From Istiophorus platypterus (lineage: Eukaryota; Chordata; Actinopteri; Istiophoriformes; Istiophoridae): DNA of 64,000 nucleotides. Shown one piece after another: positions 58,801 through 61,680 of the stretch; the stretch's first letter is position 1, and each line of letters opens with the position of its first letter. The notes under the pieces are model-generated. The model was not told where the DNA came from, did not search any database, and was given only the letters and a program-made list of their open reading frames with translations. The position numbers and the translations under genes were made by a program. Location: positions 27,311,527 through 27,375,526 of the forward strand of contig CM029121.1 in the NCBI GenBank assembly GCA_016859345.1. Reading direction: 5' to 3'.

Positions 58801-59082
58801 ATGAAAAAACAAAAAACAAAAACAAAGAGCTGAAAGATGCTAGAATGCCTCATTGTGCTGAGGGGAACTTGAGGGTCACCATCAACAGGTGCCCGCTCTC
58901 ACCAGTCTTGCCGTTGTTCTTGACGGTGGTCCTGTCGGTTGTCAGGCTCTCCCAACCGTCGAACTGCAGCTTCTGGTACTGCAGCTTCACCTGGGCCAGT
59001 TGCTCCTCAATGTCGATGGGAGACTGCCTGGCGTTGCTGCAAGATGGGAACTTCTTGGCCCAGTTGTTTTGGTTTAATGTTC
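12712..59082 (-). CDS. ptprz1: ptprz1: receptor-type protein tyrosine phosphatase zeta (28 exons, 5' end missing)
   Basis: 28 exons join in one frame for 1,881 residues (numbered from the first whole codon here). Order: carbonic-anhydrase-like domain (about 1-257), one fibronectin III domain (about 268-371), Ser/Thr/Pro-rich mucin-like region with SGSG glycosaminoglycan sites (372-1161), membrane span (1183-1207), phosphatase D1 (about 1280-1580; WPD Asp near 1457, HCSAGVGRTG Cys near 1489), D2 (about 1590-1850; Cys replaced by Asp) and a C-terminal ESLV. In vertebrates this brain chondroitin-sulfate receptor binds pleiotrophin, midkine, contactin and tenascins, and D1 dephosphorylates tyrosines in glial cells. 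PTPRG has the same plan, but linkage to aass, the giant exon and the EEESGSGQG block favour PTPRZ1. Which teleost paralogue (a or b) is unresolved. Two N-terminal exons lie beyond 64000; human has 30 exons, which fits 28 + 2. Confidence 0.95.
12940..13175 (-). repeat. dispersed teleost repeat, fragment (GATTAATCG family)
   Basis: Reverse-oriented fragment carrying GACTTTCAGTCCAAAACCTA and AAGATATTCAGTTTATCATT, phrases I know from a repeat very common in teleost genomes. It lies in the last ptprz1 intron. I cannot give its database name. Confidence 0.6.
13374..13509 (-). CDS. ptprz1: ptprz1 exon 27 in window: D2 pseudo-P-loop
   Basis: 136 nt, (D)VGGVTAGTFCALLSLTRQL, then EGSVDVFQVAKLMNLMRPG and ending IFSNI. 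Joined to the previous exon the P-loop reads HDDVGGVTAG in place of HCSAGVGRTG, so Cys and Arg are both missing. Confidence 0.94.
13625..13767 (-). CDS. ptprz1: ptprz1 exon 26 in window: D2, degenerate WPD region
   Basis: 143 nt, DDYVLEVKHYRAPRWPNPD, then SPISNTFELLNLVKEENAA and ending GPTVVHD plus two bases. WPNPD replaces the WPD loop, and the residue at the nucleophile position is Asp. Confidence 0.94.
13866..14024 (-). CDS. ptprz1: ptprz1 exon 25 in window: D2
   Basis: Fifty-three codons, starting T, six Glu, VCIFWPRKGQ, then YEMFTVTQRSEGHVCLANE and ending EYVLEATQ. The Glu run comes from a GAG triplet repeat just after the acceptor GTCAG. Confidence 0.93.
14127..14318. repeat. TA/TACA-rich compound microsatellite with (GA)9
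   Basis: (TA)n with TATG, TACA and CATA interruptions to 14300, then nine GA units. It lies about 100 nt upstream of the exon at 13866-14024 on the transcribed strand. Confidence 0.95.
14455..14550. repeat. dispersed repeat with TTCCAGTCTTTATGCTAAGC core
   Basis: Contains AGCAGTTTCCCCC, TTCCAGTCTTTATGCTAAGC and TAAGCTAACCTAA. A related copy is at 43170-43270. Resembles a teleost repeat I recognise by its phrase only. Confidence 0.55.
14663..14794 (-). CDS. ptprz1: ptprz1 exon 24 in window: D2
   Basis: Forty-four codons, GYRQCNEFIITQNPLPGTM, then KDFWRMIWENNAQVIVSLP and ending GTTASG. NEFIITQ and DFWRMIW are the D2 counterparts of the D1 motifs. Confidence 0.94.
15316..15401 (-). CDS. ptprz1: ptprz1 exon 23 in window: D2
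   Basis: 86 nt, ERSRVHLGSATASAAAESS then DYINASYIT. DYINASYI is the D2 form of the pocket loop. An Ala-rich insert (TASAAAESS) is unlike mammals and looks like relaxed loop sequence. Confidence 0.92.
15485..15578 (-). CDS. ptprz1: ptprz1 exon 22 in window: start of D2
   Basis: 94 nt, LVCHPGANQADCSAALTDN then NRSKNRDCSVIP plus one base. It aligns with the KNRxxSVVP entry of D2. Confidence 0.92.
16334..16480 (-). CDS. ptprz1: ptprz1 exon 21 in window: end of D1
   Basis: Forty-nine codons, EQYVFIHDALVEAILSGDT, then EVGAAHLNRYVDELLSPGP and ending TRLDKQFK. It is the D1-D2 linker helix region. Confidence 0.94.
16611..16746 (-). CDS. ptprz1: ptprz1 exon 20 in window: D1 P-loop
   Basis: 136 nt completing HCSAGVGRTG, so the P-loop Arg is intact. 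Continues TYIVLDSMLRQMREDGAVN and ends HIRTQRNYLVQTE, the Q-loop region. D1 therefore looks catalytically competent. Confidence 0.95.
16893..17056 (-). CDS. ptprz1: ptprz1 exon 19 in window: D1 WPD loop and catalytic Cys
   Basis: 164 nt, GSQKGRGNERTVTQYHYTQ, then WPDMGVPEFALPLLSFIRK and ending GPVVVHC plus two bases. Holds the general-acid Asp (WPD) and the nucleophile Cys (VVHC). GSQKGR is a good PTPRZ1 match. Confidence 0.95.
17057..19076 (-). other. ptprz1 intron, AT-rich
   Basis: About 2 kb, very AT-rich with many T-runs (17270-17285, 17410-17425, 17510-17520, 18520-18535). No repeat family or gene recognised. Confidence 0.6.
19077..19247 (-). CDS. ptprz1: ptprz1 exon 18 in window: D1
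   Basis: Fifty-seven codons, RKCDQYWPTDVQEEYGSFL, then VTVRSSRVLAHYTRRTFTI and ending SDHEVS. CxQYWP is invariant in PTP domains. Donor GTGAGT. Confidence 0.94.
19659..19793 (-). CDS. ptprz1: ptprz1 exon 17 in window: D1
   Basis: Forty-five codons, GFKSTRSYIAAQGPLRSST, then DDFWRMIWEQNVGVIVMIT and ending NLMEKGR. It carries the YIAAQGPL and DFWRMIWE family motifs. Confidence 0.95.
19794..21556 (-). other. ptprz1 intron with a dispersed repeat
   Basis: Holds the GTGGCGCTAGAGG repeat copy at 20110-20420. The rest (20430-21550) shows nothing recognisable. Confidence 0.55.
20110..20420 (+). repeat. dispersed teleost repeat, GTGGCGCTAGAGG family
   Basis: Contains GGTGGCGCTAGAGGGAAAAG, GGATCCATCTGGAATGTCT, ACAATCCATTCGATAGTTGT and GGACCAAAGCGTTG. 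This is a widespread teleost interspersed repeat known to me by phrase. Text at 19920-20040 with GCTAGCAGGTATG may be its 5' part. A second copy is at 58235-58420. Confidence 0.65.
21557..21639 (-). CDS. ptprz1: ptprz1 exon 16 in window: D1
   Basis: 83 nt, YDHSRVRLSSPADKDGKAR then DYINANYVD. The DYINANY motif shapes the phosphotyrosine pocket. Donor GTGAGA. Confidence 0.94.
21990..22086 (-). CDS. ptprz1: ptprz1 exon 15 in window: start of phosphatase D1
   Basis: 97 nt, EVQACTVDMGMTTDSSNHP then DNRTKNRYSNILA plus one base. NHPDNRxKNRYxNI is the standard receptor PTP domain entry. Its acceptor TTTTCAG lies directly after a (TG)n tract. Confidence 0.94.
22092..22159. repeat. (AC)n microsatellite at a ptprz1 acceptor
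   Basis: About 34 units. On the transcribed strand it reads (TG)n and ends only about five bases before the exon at 21990-22086. Confidence 0.97.
22427..22580. repeat. (TA)n / ATACAC compound microsatellite
   Basis: (AT)n, then ACAC and ATACAT interruptions, then (AT)n of about 28 units. Intronic. Confidence 0.95.
22719..22812. repeat. 33-bp direct repeat, three copies
   Basis: Unit starts CAGCTAGATGTACCTAATAA and ends CTGCATTAACCT. Two copies are complete and the third diverges after AAACTG. The TACCTAATAAA part is the reverse complement of the TTTATTAGGTA motif seen at 59670-59705. Confidence 0.9.
22813..24893 (-). other. ptprz1 intron, nothing recognised
   Basis: AT-rich unique DNA; no repeat family or exon recognised between the 33-bp repeat and the microexon. 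Confidence 0.5.
24894..24914 (-). CDS. ptprz1: ptprz1 21-nt microexon
   Basis: Acceptor CCTTAG, seven codons ILKESYQ, donor GTAAGA. It corresponds to the TLKEFYQ segment of mammalian PTPRZ1. Exactly 21 nt in phase 0/0, so it can be skipped or included without shifting the frame. The nearest exons are about 1.9 kb and 2.8 kb away. Confidence 0.88.
24915..26809 (-). other. ptprz1 intron with a CpG-rich tandem duplication
   Basis: Mostly unique. 25446-25500 holds two copies of a 24-bp CGCCGCGGCCTTACGTAACTT unit followed by a third partial one, in CpG-rich DNA. The frames at 25091-25365 and 25754-26104 have no recognisable protein content. Confidence 0.5.
25446..25500. repeat. 24-bp CpG-rich direct repeat
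   Basis: CGCCGCGGCCTTACGTAACT occurs twice with a spacing of 24 bp, followed by a partial ACGCCGCTGC. It contains the palindromic TTACGTAA. Confidence 0.85.
26810..26895 (-). CDS. ptprz1: ptprz1 exon 13 in window: wedge region before D1
   Basis: 86 nt, ARTSFPVQDFVKHVAELHD then GRGFQREFE. It matches the FVKHVADLH helix ahead of D1. Donor GTACGA, acceptor CTCCAG. Confidence 0.92.
27050..27672. repeat. degenerate GAGGACATTTT minisatellite
   Basis: Many diverged copies, about 20-30 bp apart, of a unit like GGAAATTGAGGACATTTTTG (for example near 27300, 27420, 27590 and 27640). On the - strand it gives a 130-codon open frame of Phe/Pro/Lys-rich text at 27529-27137, which I take as fortuitous. Confidence 0.8.
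27674..27731. repeat. (TTA)n microsatellite, about 19 units
   Basis: Uninterrupted trinucleotide tract, intronic. Confidence 0.97.
27793..27835. repeat. (GT)n microsatellite at a ptprz1 donor
   Basis: About 21 units. On the transcribed strand it is (AC)n and starts eight bases after the donor of the exon at 27844-27932. Confidence 0.97.
27844..27932 (-). CDS. ptprz1: ptprz1 exon 12 in window: cytoplasmic juxtamembrane
   Basis: 89 nt, TCFQTAHFYIDDSSSPRVI then AAPSTAASAS plus one base. CFQTAHFY is a PTPRZ/PTPRG hallmark just inside the membrane. The GTAGCT donor is followed eight bases later by a (AC)n tract in the transcript. Confidence 0.92.
28515..28625. repeat. imperfect CA-rich tract
   Basis: CACA runs broken by GACAC, CGCAC and CCAC. 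Intronic low-complexity DNA. Confidence 0.85.
28925..29290 (+). repeat. dispersed teleost repeat, near full-length (GATTAATCG family)
   Basis: Starts AATTAGTCGATCGATCGATT, has TTCAGCCTCTCAAATGACAG, TTTTGGTCGACATTCGAAGA and ATAGACTAAACAATCAATCA in the expected order, and ends near CAGATTATGGGATAAT. This is a widespread teleost interspersed repeat I know by phrase; most of a copy is present. Confidence 0.65.
30852..30965. repeat. (GT)n followed by (AC)n
   Basis: (GT)n from 30852 to about 30923, an A-rich spacer AGAGAGAGAAAAAAC, then CACACAC to 30965. The two arms are complementary and could fold as a long hairpin. Confidence 0.9.
32207..32345 (-). CDS. ptprz1: ptprz1 exon 11 in window: juxtamembrane ectodomain and membrane span
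   Basis: 139 nt, DVSNSSHESRVGSIRERER, then the 25-residue hydrophobic span VVPLAVISTL through IGIFVYW. NSSHES is a conserved glycosylation sequon. A basic RERERK stretch lies just before the span. Acceptor CTCCAG, donor GTCAGT. Confidence 0.94.
32346..37756 (-). other. ptprz1 intron between giant exon and membrane-span exon
   Basis: About 5.4 kb. Holds the 386-bp MITE-like element at 32802-33187. The rest (33190-37750) is unique DNA with a short (TA)n at 36819-36845. The open frame of the giant exon runs in for 31 codons before a stop at 37665. Confidence 0.55.
32802..33187. mobile_element. MITE-like element, candidate PIF/Harbinger type
   Basis: 386 bp bounded by imperfect 19-bp inverted ends: TAAAGCTGGATTTATGCTT at the left and AAGCGTAAATTGGCCTTTA at the right, 14 of 19 positions complementary. 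Inside, GAACAATCACAGTCCTTGTG and GCGTCGCTGCGACGC resemble short non-autonomous teleost elements I associate with Harbinger. There is no transposase frame. A target-site duplication was not clear, so superfamily is tentative. Confidence 0.55.
37757..40085 (-). CDS. ptprz1: ptprz1 exon 10 in window: giant mucin-like chondroitin-sulfate exon
   Basis: 2,329 nt, 776 codons with no stop. Starts GTYEPNPSWNEPVETEDYD and ends SEEEVPVA plus one base. Very rich in Ser, Thr and Pro. Possible glycosaminoglycan sites are STTSGSGQTADDL, ESESGSAV and, near the end, EEESGSGQGES followed by the N-glycosylation sequon NET, a block very like the mammalian one. A nine-Ser run near 39245 comes from a TCC triplet repeat. 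It is shorter than the mammalian counterpart, which fits poor constraint outside the attachment sites. Acceptor CCAACAG, donor GTAAAA. Confidence 0.93.
40172..40212 (-). CDS. ptprz1: ptprz1 exon 9 in window: short acidic exon
   Basis: 41 nt, ENALDPDSDDFDED (first Glu split). The small exon keeps the frame from the FN3 domain into the giant exon. Acceptor TTCCAG, donor GTAAGG. It ends in phase 0. Confidence 0.88.
41285..41440 (+). repeat. dispersed teleost repeat, fragment (GATTAATCG family)
   Basis: ATTAGTCGATTAATTGATTA then GTCAATCAACAGAAA and CAATTATCAAATACAAACTC. 5' part of the family only. Confidence 0.55.
43170..43270. repeat. dispersed repeat with TTCCAGTCTTTGTGCTAAGC core
   Basis: Carries TAGCCAGGCTAGCGACTGCC and TTCCAGTCTTTGTGCTAAGC then TAGGCTAGGCTAAAC. 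Second copy of the family at 14455-14550. Confidence 0.55.
44057..44183 (-). CDS. ptprz1: ptprz1 exon 8 in window: fibronectin III domain, second half
   Basis: 127 nt, GAILDDLLANTSYAVQVVA, then VCNNGLYGRVSDLLTVVMP and ending ANDP plus one base. NTSY is a potential N-glycosylation site. Donor GTAAGA. Confidence 0.93.
44636..44820 (-). CDS. ptprz1: ptprz1 exon 7 in window: fibronectin III domain, first half
   Basis: 185 nt, beginning VCSSEPESVQASPYNLSSL (Val codon split), then LVTWERPRAVYDASIEKYS and ending TDGDQDV. The acceptor GGTCAG at 44821-44826 was chosen over a CTGCAG seven bases further in, because only the former fits the upstream phase and restores the conserved VCSSEPE. Confidence 0.92.
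45014..45074. repeat. near-perfect palindrome, 27-bp arms, 7-nt loop
   Basis: Left arm 45014-45040 begins AACATGACCTACGG; right arm 45048-45074 is its reverse complement with one mismatch (A/T at the eleventh position). The inner 15 bp, GGTTCTGGGAACATG, are perfect. A diverged direct copy of part of the arm follows at 45078-45101. Confidence 0.9.
45521..45587. repeat. (CA)n microsatellite
   Basis: Perfect CA from 45541 to 45587, preceded by an imperfect CA stretch broken by GGGCGTGCG. Confidence 0.95.
46849..46938. repeat. GAACCA hexanucleotide repeats
   Basis: Repeated GAACCAG units with spacers such as GAACCTGAACCAGG, ending in four tandem GAACCA. It is the inverted form of the GGTTCT run at 44972-44990. 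Confidence 0.85.
47944..47971. repeat. (TG)n near a ptprz1 donor
   Basis: About 14 TG units, 53 nt downstream (transcript sense) of the donor of the exon at 48025-48175. Confidence 0.95.
48025..48175 (-). CDS. ptprz1: ptprz1 exon 6 in window: linker from carbonic-anhydrase domain to FN3
   Basis: 151 nt, LEMFCEVMTMQQAGYVMLM, then DYLQNNYRERQQQFMGQVF and ending TEVVLTP plus one base. It is close to the vertebrate PTPRZ1 segment. The donor GTACGT is followed about 50 nt later by a TG/CA repeat. Confidence 0.93.
49735..49900. repeat. (TG)n / (TA)n compound tract
   Basis: TG-rich runs with a (TA)n island at 49775-49797 and GTGGGTGGGTGGG at 49825-49840. A related TG-rich tract is at 49560-49645. 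Confidence 0.9.
50287..51904. repeat. 28-bp GC-rich minisatellite, about 57 copies
   Basis: Units of 28 bp begin AGGGGCCCAGGCCCCTGCCC and finish CTGGCCCC. Copies are almost identical; variants sit near 50310-50350, 50650-50665 and 51040-51065. Each unit holds the inverted repeat CAGGGGCC/GGCCCCTG around a 2-nt loop. Since 28 is not a multiple of 3, the array stays open in several frames with a 28-residue Pro/Ala/Gly repeat; those frames (about 598 codons) are artefacts and not genes. Confidence 0.97.
51935..52240 (+). repeat. retroelement 3'-tail-like repeat
   Basis: Contains AACCCAGCCGGTCGAGGCAG, GAGCCAGGATCTG, CTACCTGTAAAAGGGAGTTT and AGACCTGCTCTATATGAAAA in the order I associate with a common teleost non-LTR retrotransposon or SINE tail. 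No protein-coding part remains. Family name not known. Confidence 0.55.
52342..52499 (-). CDS. ptprz1: ptprz1 exon 5 in window: carbonic-anhydrase-like domain
   Basis: 158 nt, reading KSAEVPPFALRGLLPNSTD, then KYFVYNGSLTTPPCSETVE and ending NTAAISDEQ. YNGSLTTPPC is the carbonic anhydrase signature strand. Two N-glycosylation sequons, NST and NGS. Confidence 0.94.
52589..52655 (-). CDS. ptprz1: ptprz1 exon 4 in window: carbonic-anhydrase-like domain
   Basis: 67 nt, TTVEDNVNYAAIIDSIGSV then SRY plus one base. Acceptor CCCAG, donor GTACGT. It matches the PTPRZ segment between LFE and the SRFG turn. Confidence 0.92.
52656..54600 (-). other. ptprz1 intron, unique
   Basis: About 1.9 kb with a C-run at 53249 and C/A tracts. 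No repeat family or exon recognised. Confidence 0.5.
54601..54696 (-). CDS. ptprz1: ptprz1 exon 3 in window: carbonic-anhydrase-like domain
   Basis: Thirty-two codons, MQIYCYEAHRYDSLDETIK then AGGRITALAVLFE. The Gln of MQIYC stands where active enzymes have the third zinc His (in ELHLVHW). The donor is embedded in a short GTGTGTGTGTTTG run. Confidence 0.92.
54697..56356 (-). other. ptprz1 intron with dispersed repeat
   Basis: Holds a GATTAATCG-family copy at 55800-56020; the rest is unremarkable. Confidence 0.5.
55800..56020 (+). repeat. dispersed teleost repeat, 3' part (GATTAATCG family)
   Basis: Carries CTCTGGGTAATTGTGATGGT, GACATTTTTACGGACCAAAC, AATCAATTAATTAATCAATA and AATAATCAGCAGATTATAGG, the expected 3' order. 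Confidence 0.65.
56357..56508 (-). CDS. ptprz1: ptprz1 exon 2 in window: carbonic-anhydrase-like core
   Basis: 152 nt, reading AVDVDGEFYVSGGGLRSEF, then ERITFHWGRCNASSDGSEH and ending VKYPLE. In active carbonic anhydrases this part is FHFHWG; here it is ITFHWG, so the first of the three zinc His is Thr. NAS is a potential N-glycosylation site. Confidence 0.94.
58235..58420 (+). repeat. dispersed teleost repeat, GTGGCGCTA family, second copy
   Basis: Has CTCATGGTGGCGCTATAGAA, AAAGTCAGATGATCTCCATA, GGGATTCATCCTTTGATAAG and AAATTTCATGGCAAACCATC, the same order as at 20110-20420 but a better match to the common form. Confidence 0.7.
58495..58800. repeat. probable interspersed repeat of unknown family
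   Basis: Text such as CACCAGCTGGTCTCTGACTG, CTTTGCTGCTGGGAAGG and GGTGGAAACAGCTGCC looks familiar from repeated teleost sequence, but I cannot name it. A short CCCCAC/GTGGGG hairpin precedes it. The - strand frame at 58825-58589 (78 codons) crosses it and is not credible as a gene. Confidence 0.35.
58903..59082 (-). CDS. ptprz1: ptprz1 exon 1 in window: start of carbonic-anhydrase-like domain
   Basis: 180 nt, reading TLNQNNWAKKFPSCSNARQ, then SPIDIEEQLAQVKLQYQKL and ending TTVKNNGKT plus one base. The QSPIDI motif is the usual carbonic anhydrase family start. Acceptor TTTCAG, donor GTGAGA. The first two bases complete a Gly codon begun in an exon outside the window. Confidence 0.94.
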
Positions 59083-59669
59083 CTGAAAAAGCAAGCAGAA
59101 ACAAGAAGTGTTACCTGCATTGATACAACCTTCAACTGAGTGTATATATAAGGGTTTCGCCAACCATCCAACCATGTTGGTGAACCCTGATGTCTAACTG
59201 GAGATTCTGTCCTTGAAAGTGTCAGGAGGCTCTTGGTTTCTTGCGACCAATGCGACCAAACTGTATTTGCACAACATAGTGAACCTGATCCACCACCTGA
59301 TTCTGGTCTTCCAAGTCTAGATGTTTTTGTTTTAATAGAATTTTTATCGGTTCCACATTTTCTTATCAACCTTTTCATGTCTCAACAATCCTTCTCCATA
59401 CTACTTTTGTGTCGTGTAAAGGCTCTAGCACCTATTCACCGCTTCCTGTAAAGCATATTGCTGTGAGCTCACTGTACTAATCAAAGGTGACTCAGGTGAG
59501 TGCATCGACATTTTAATTCAGTTTTATCTTCTTTTATTTGGTGCTGGCAGAAGAACAATGAGAGAGTGAGCAAATGAAACTGAAATTCCAGAAGTGGTGG
59601 GAACAAACATGGGATTTTCCCACTGCAAATACTGCCCTTGATCCCACCACCCGCACCCCACCCATATAA

Positions 59670-59705
59670 ATACACTCATTAGCCACTTTATTAGGTACAC
59701 CTGTA
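59670..59705. repeat. TTTATTAGGTACACCTG motif of a dispersed vertebrate repeat
   Basis: ACTCATTAGCCACTTTATTA followed by GGTACACCTGTAG. This phrase recurs widely in fish genomes, usually as part of a DNA-transposon-derived repeat; the reverse-complement core also appears at 22719-22812. Confidence 0.55.
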
Positions 59706-60231
59706 GAGTCTCATAAAGTCCTATACAACTGTCAGTGGTGGTGCTTTGCTGGATTGTGTTAATATAATAAATGTAAACAGCTCACAGGTGTGCTGCTCTG
59801 GGAGCGCTAGCAGCGAGCTAACAAGCTAACGACCTCCAGCTGTTCTGCTGTGCCAGGGCTTTAACGCTAATAACCAGCTCGCATTTTCTCTTCTTAAAGG
59901 TCAAAGTTCAAGGTTTTGTTTTTTGTTTTTTTTCCTGAAACGCAGCAGCAGAGAGGGTCCAGCGTCGGGTTTCCTCTTCGCTTTGACGCACAGAGAAAGG
60001 GCTGACATGACAGATGACTTAAATACACTACGGAAAGTGGAGATACGAATTACCCTCCGACTTTTATTCAGTCATTCATTCACTGGCGTGTCAGCTGCAC
60101 CTCAGACTGAACTGAACAGATTTTATTCCAGCAGCTCATGTTCACGTCTGATCTACAGCCTTGAGCTTTTTGTTTCGCTTTTTATCAAAGAAAAAAAAAA
60201 TGGCATCGTGAAATCAGAAACAGCCCATATC

Positions 60232-60234
<3 letters not shown>

Positions 60235-60271
<37 letters not shown>
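60235..60271. repeat. (CTG)12 triplet repeat
   Basis: Perfect CTG on the + strand, so CAG in the ptprz1 transcript; intronic. Confidence 0.95.
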
Positions 60272-61237
60272 GTAAGAGGTGGAGGAGGTGAGTGGATTTG
60301 TCCACACCTGCACGGAGTTACTCCCCTCGCTCCTCATCTCGGAGGCCGACAGTTGCATCCGAGGAGATGAGACACAAGGCTGGAAAAAAAACCTCGTCCC
60401 GTGCGACTCGCTGTGTCCCCAGTTGTCAGAAGCTGGATTTCTAAAGTCTGAATACGTGCAAAAGAGTTTGTCCTCGCTGATGGAATAAGACAGTCAGGTA
60501 TCTCTTCAGGAAAATCAGTCTCCTACAAACTATTTCGAGAGCTTTTTAATACAAAGCCTGTTTAGGCACCTAAAACATTTCTGGAAGGCTGCAGCTCCAC
60601 CTGCCCCCGCCCCATCATCATAATTATTTCAATTTGCCTATTAAAGCCCTGTTCCCAGCCAGATGAGAACATTTTTTCCCACTACATGTCAATAATAAGT
60701 AGGACGTCTAAATTATGGCTTATGTTTGGAGTCACCGAGTCTTGACCTAAATAATTAAGAGCTGCACCTACAGTGCCTCTAACTTCATTCAAGATTACTA
60801 ACCGGCCTGTTTTAATGCCTGTACTTTATTATTATTATTATGTATATATTATTTTTATGTTCACCTGCAAGCTTTCATCATCCACATTATAATTAGGTTT
60901 TTTAAAAATTAAGTTTGAGAGCGTAATTCTTCCTTCTCCCCTGAAACAGGAATGGTGCCACATGTTCAGGCTAACGAACTGTCTTGGTTGTCCTGCAGAT
61001 GTTTGCAGCTGCTTCACTCCGTCGGGTTAATTGTATGTTGTAGTGTTGTTTTTTGCAGCCAGCTGCTGTTTGTGTTCGTGAGCAGGTGCGTCTGGTGTTC
61101 ACGTGACCCCCCCCCCCCCAAAACCCTGTCCATCCTGTACTCTGATTGGCTGTTAGACCTTCCTCCTTCCAGAGGACAAAGAGCCCAACCAGGTCAGACA
61201 TGCTTCTGGGTCAGGACGGATATTAGCATGTCAATGG

Positions 61238-61240
<3 letters not shown>

Positions 61241-61276
<36 letters not shown>
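61241..61276. repeat. (AC)n microsatellite
   Basis: About 18 units, intronic. Confidence 0.93.
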
Positions 61277-61279
<3 letters not shown>

Positions 61280-61394
61280 CAGAGGCTGTAAACACGCCCG
61301 ACCTTTAACCACAGGGTGAGCTTCATTCCAAAAAGGCAACTTAGATTAAAACGTGTAGCAGAGACGTCTAAGAACTACACTGGAACTACTGCCA

Positions 61395-61680
61395 CTATTG
61401 GTCGATTGATTTGATCGAAGGCTACTTTGATAACCGATTAATCAACCGATTAATACCAAACTTTCCAGGTTCTCAAATGTGAAGAACATGCAGCTTCTCT
61501 AGGTCCTAAATTACAGTAAATTTAATTTTTGGGGGTTTGAGGCAGCTGGTTGTTAAAACGACATATTCAATGACGCCACTTTGTGGTCTAGGATTTTGTA
61601 GCAACTCTTTTTCAGTGTTTGTTTAAAGGATAAATCAAGAAAATAATCTGCAGACCATTCAATAATAATGATAATGATAA
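61395..61680 (+). repeat. dispersed teleost repeat, diverged copy (GATTAATCG family)
   Basis: TTGGTCGATTGATTTGATCG, ACCGATTAATCAACCGATTA, CAGGTTCTCAAATGTGAAGA and AATGACGCCACTTTGTGGTC in the expected order, ending AAAATAATCTGCAGAC. Confidence 0.6.

Larger units (their letters stand above)
56509..58902 (-). other. ptprz1 intron with dispersed repeats
   Basis: About 2.4 kb. Holds the repeat at 58235-58420 and a low-complexity, probably repetitive stretch at 58495-58800. The frame at 57130-57615 (161 codons) has no recognisable content. Confidence 0.5.

Noticed and set aside
58589..58853. - strand frame with VRDQLVNVAERVAAKEPE text, suggesting a helical-repeat protein
   Set aside because: Lies in probable repeat DNA just downstream of a ptprz1 exon; no partner exon in phase.
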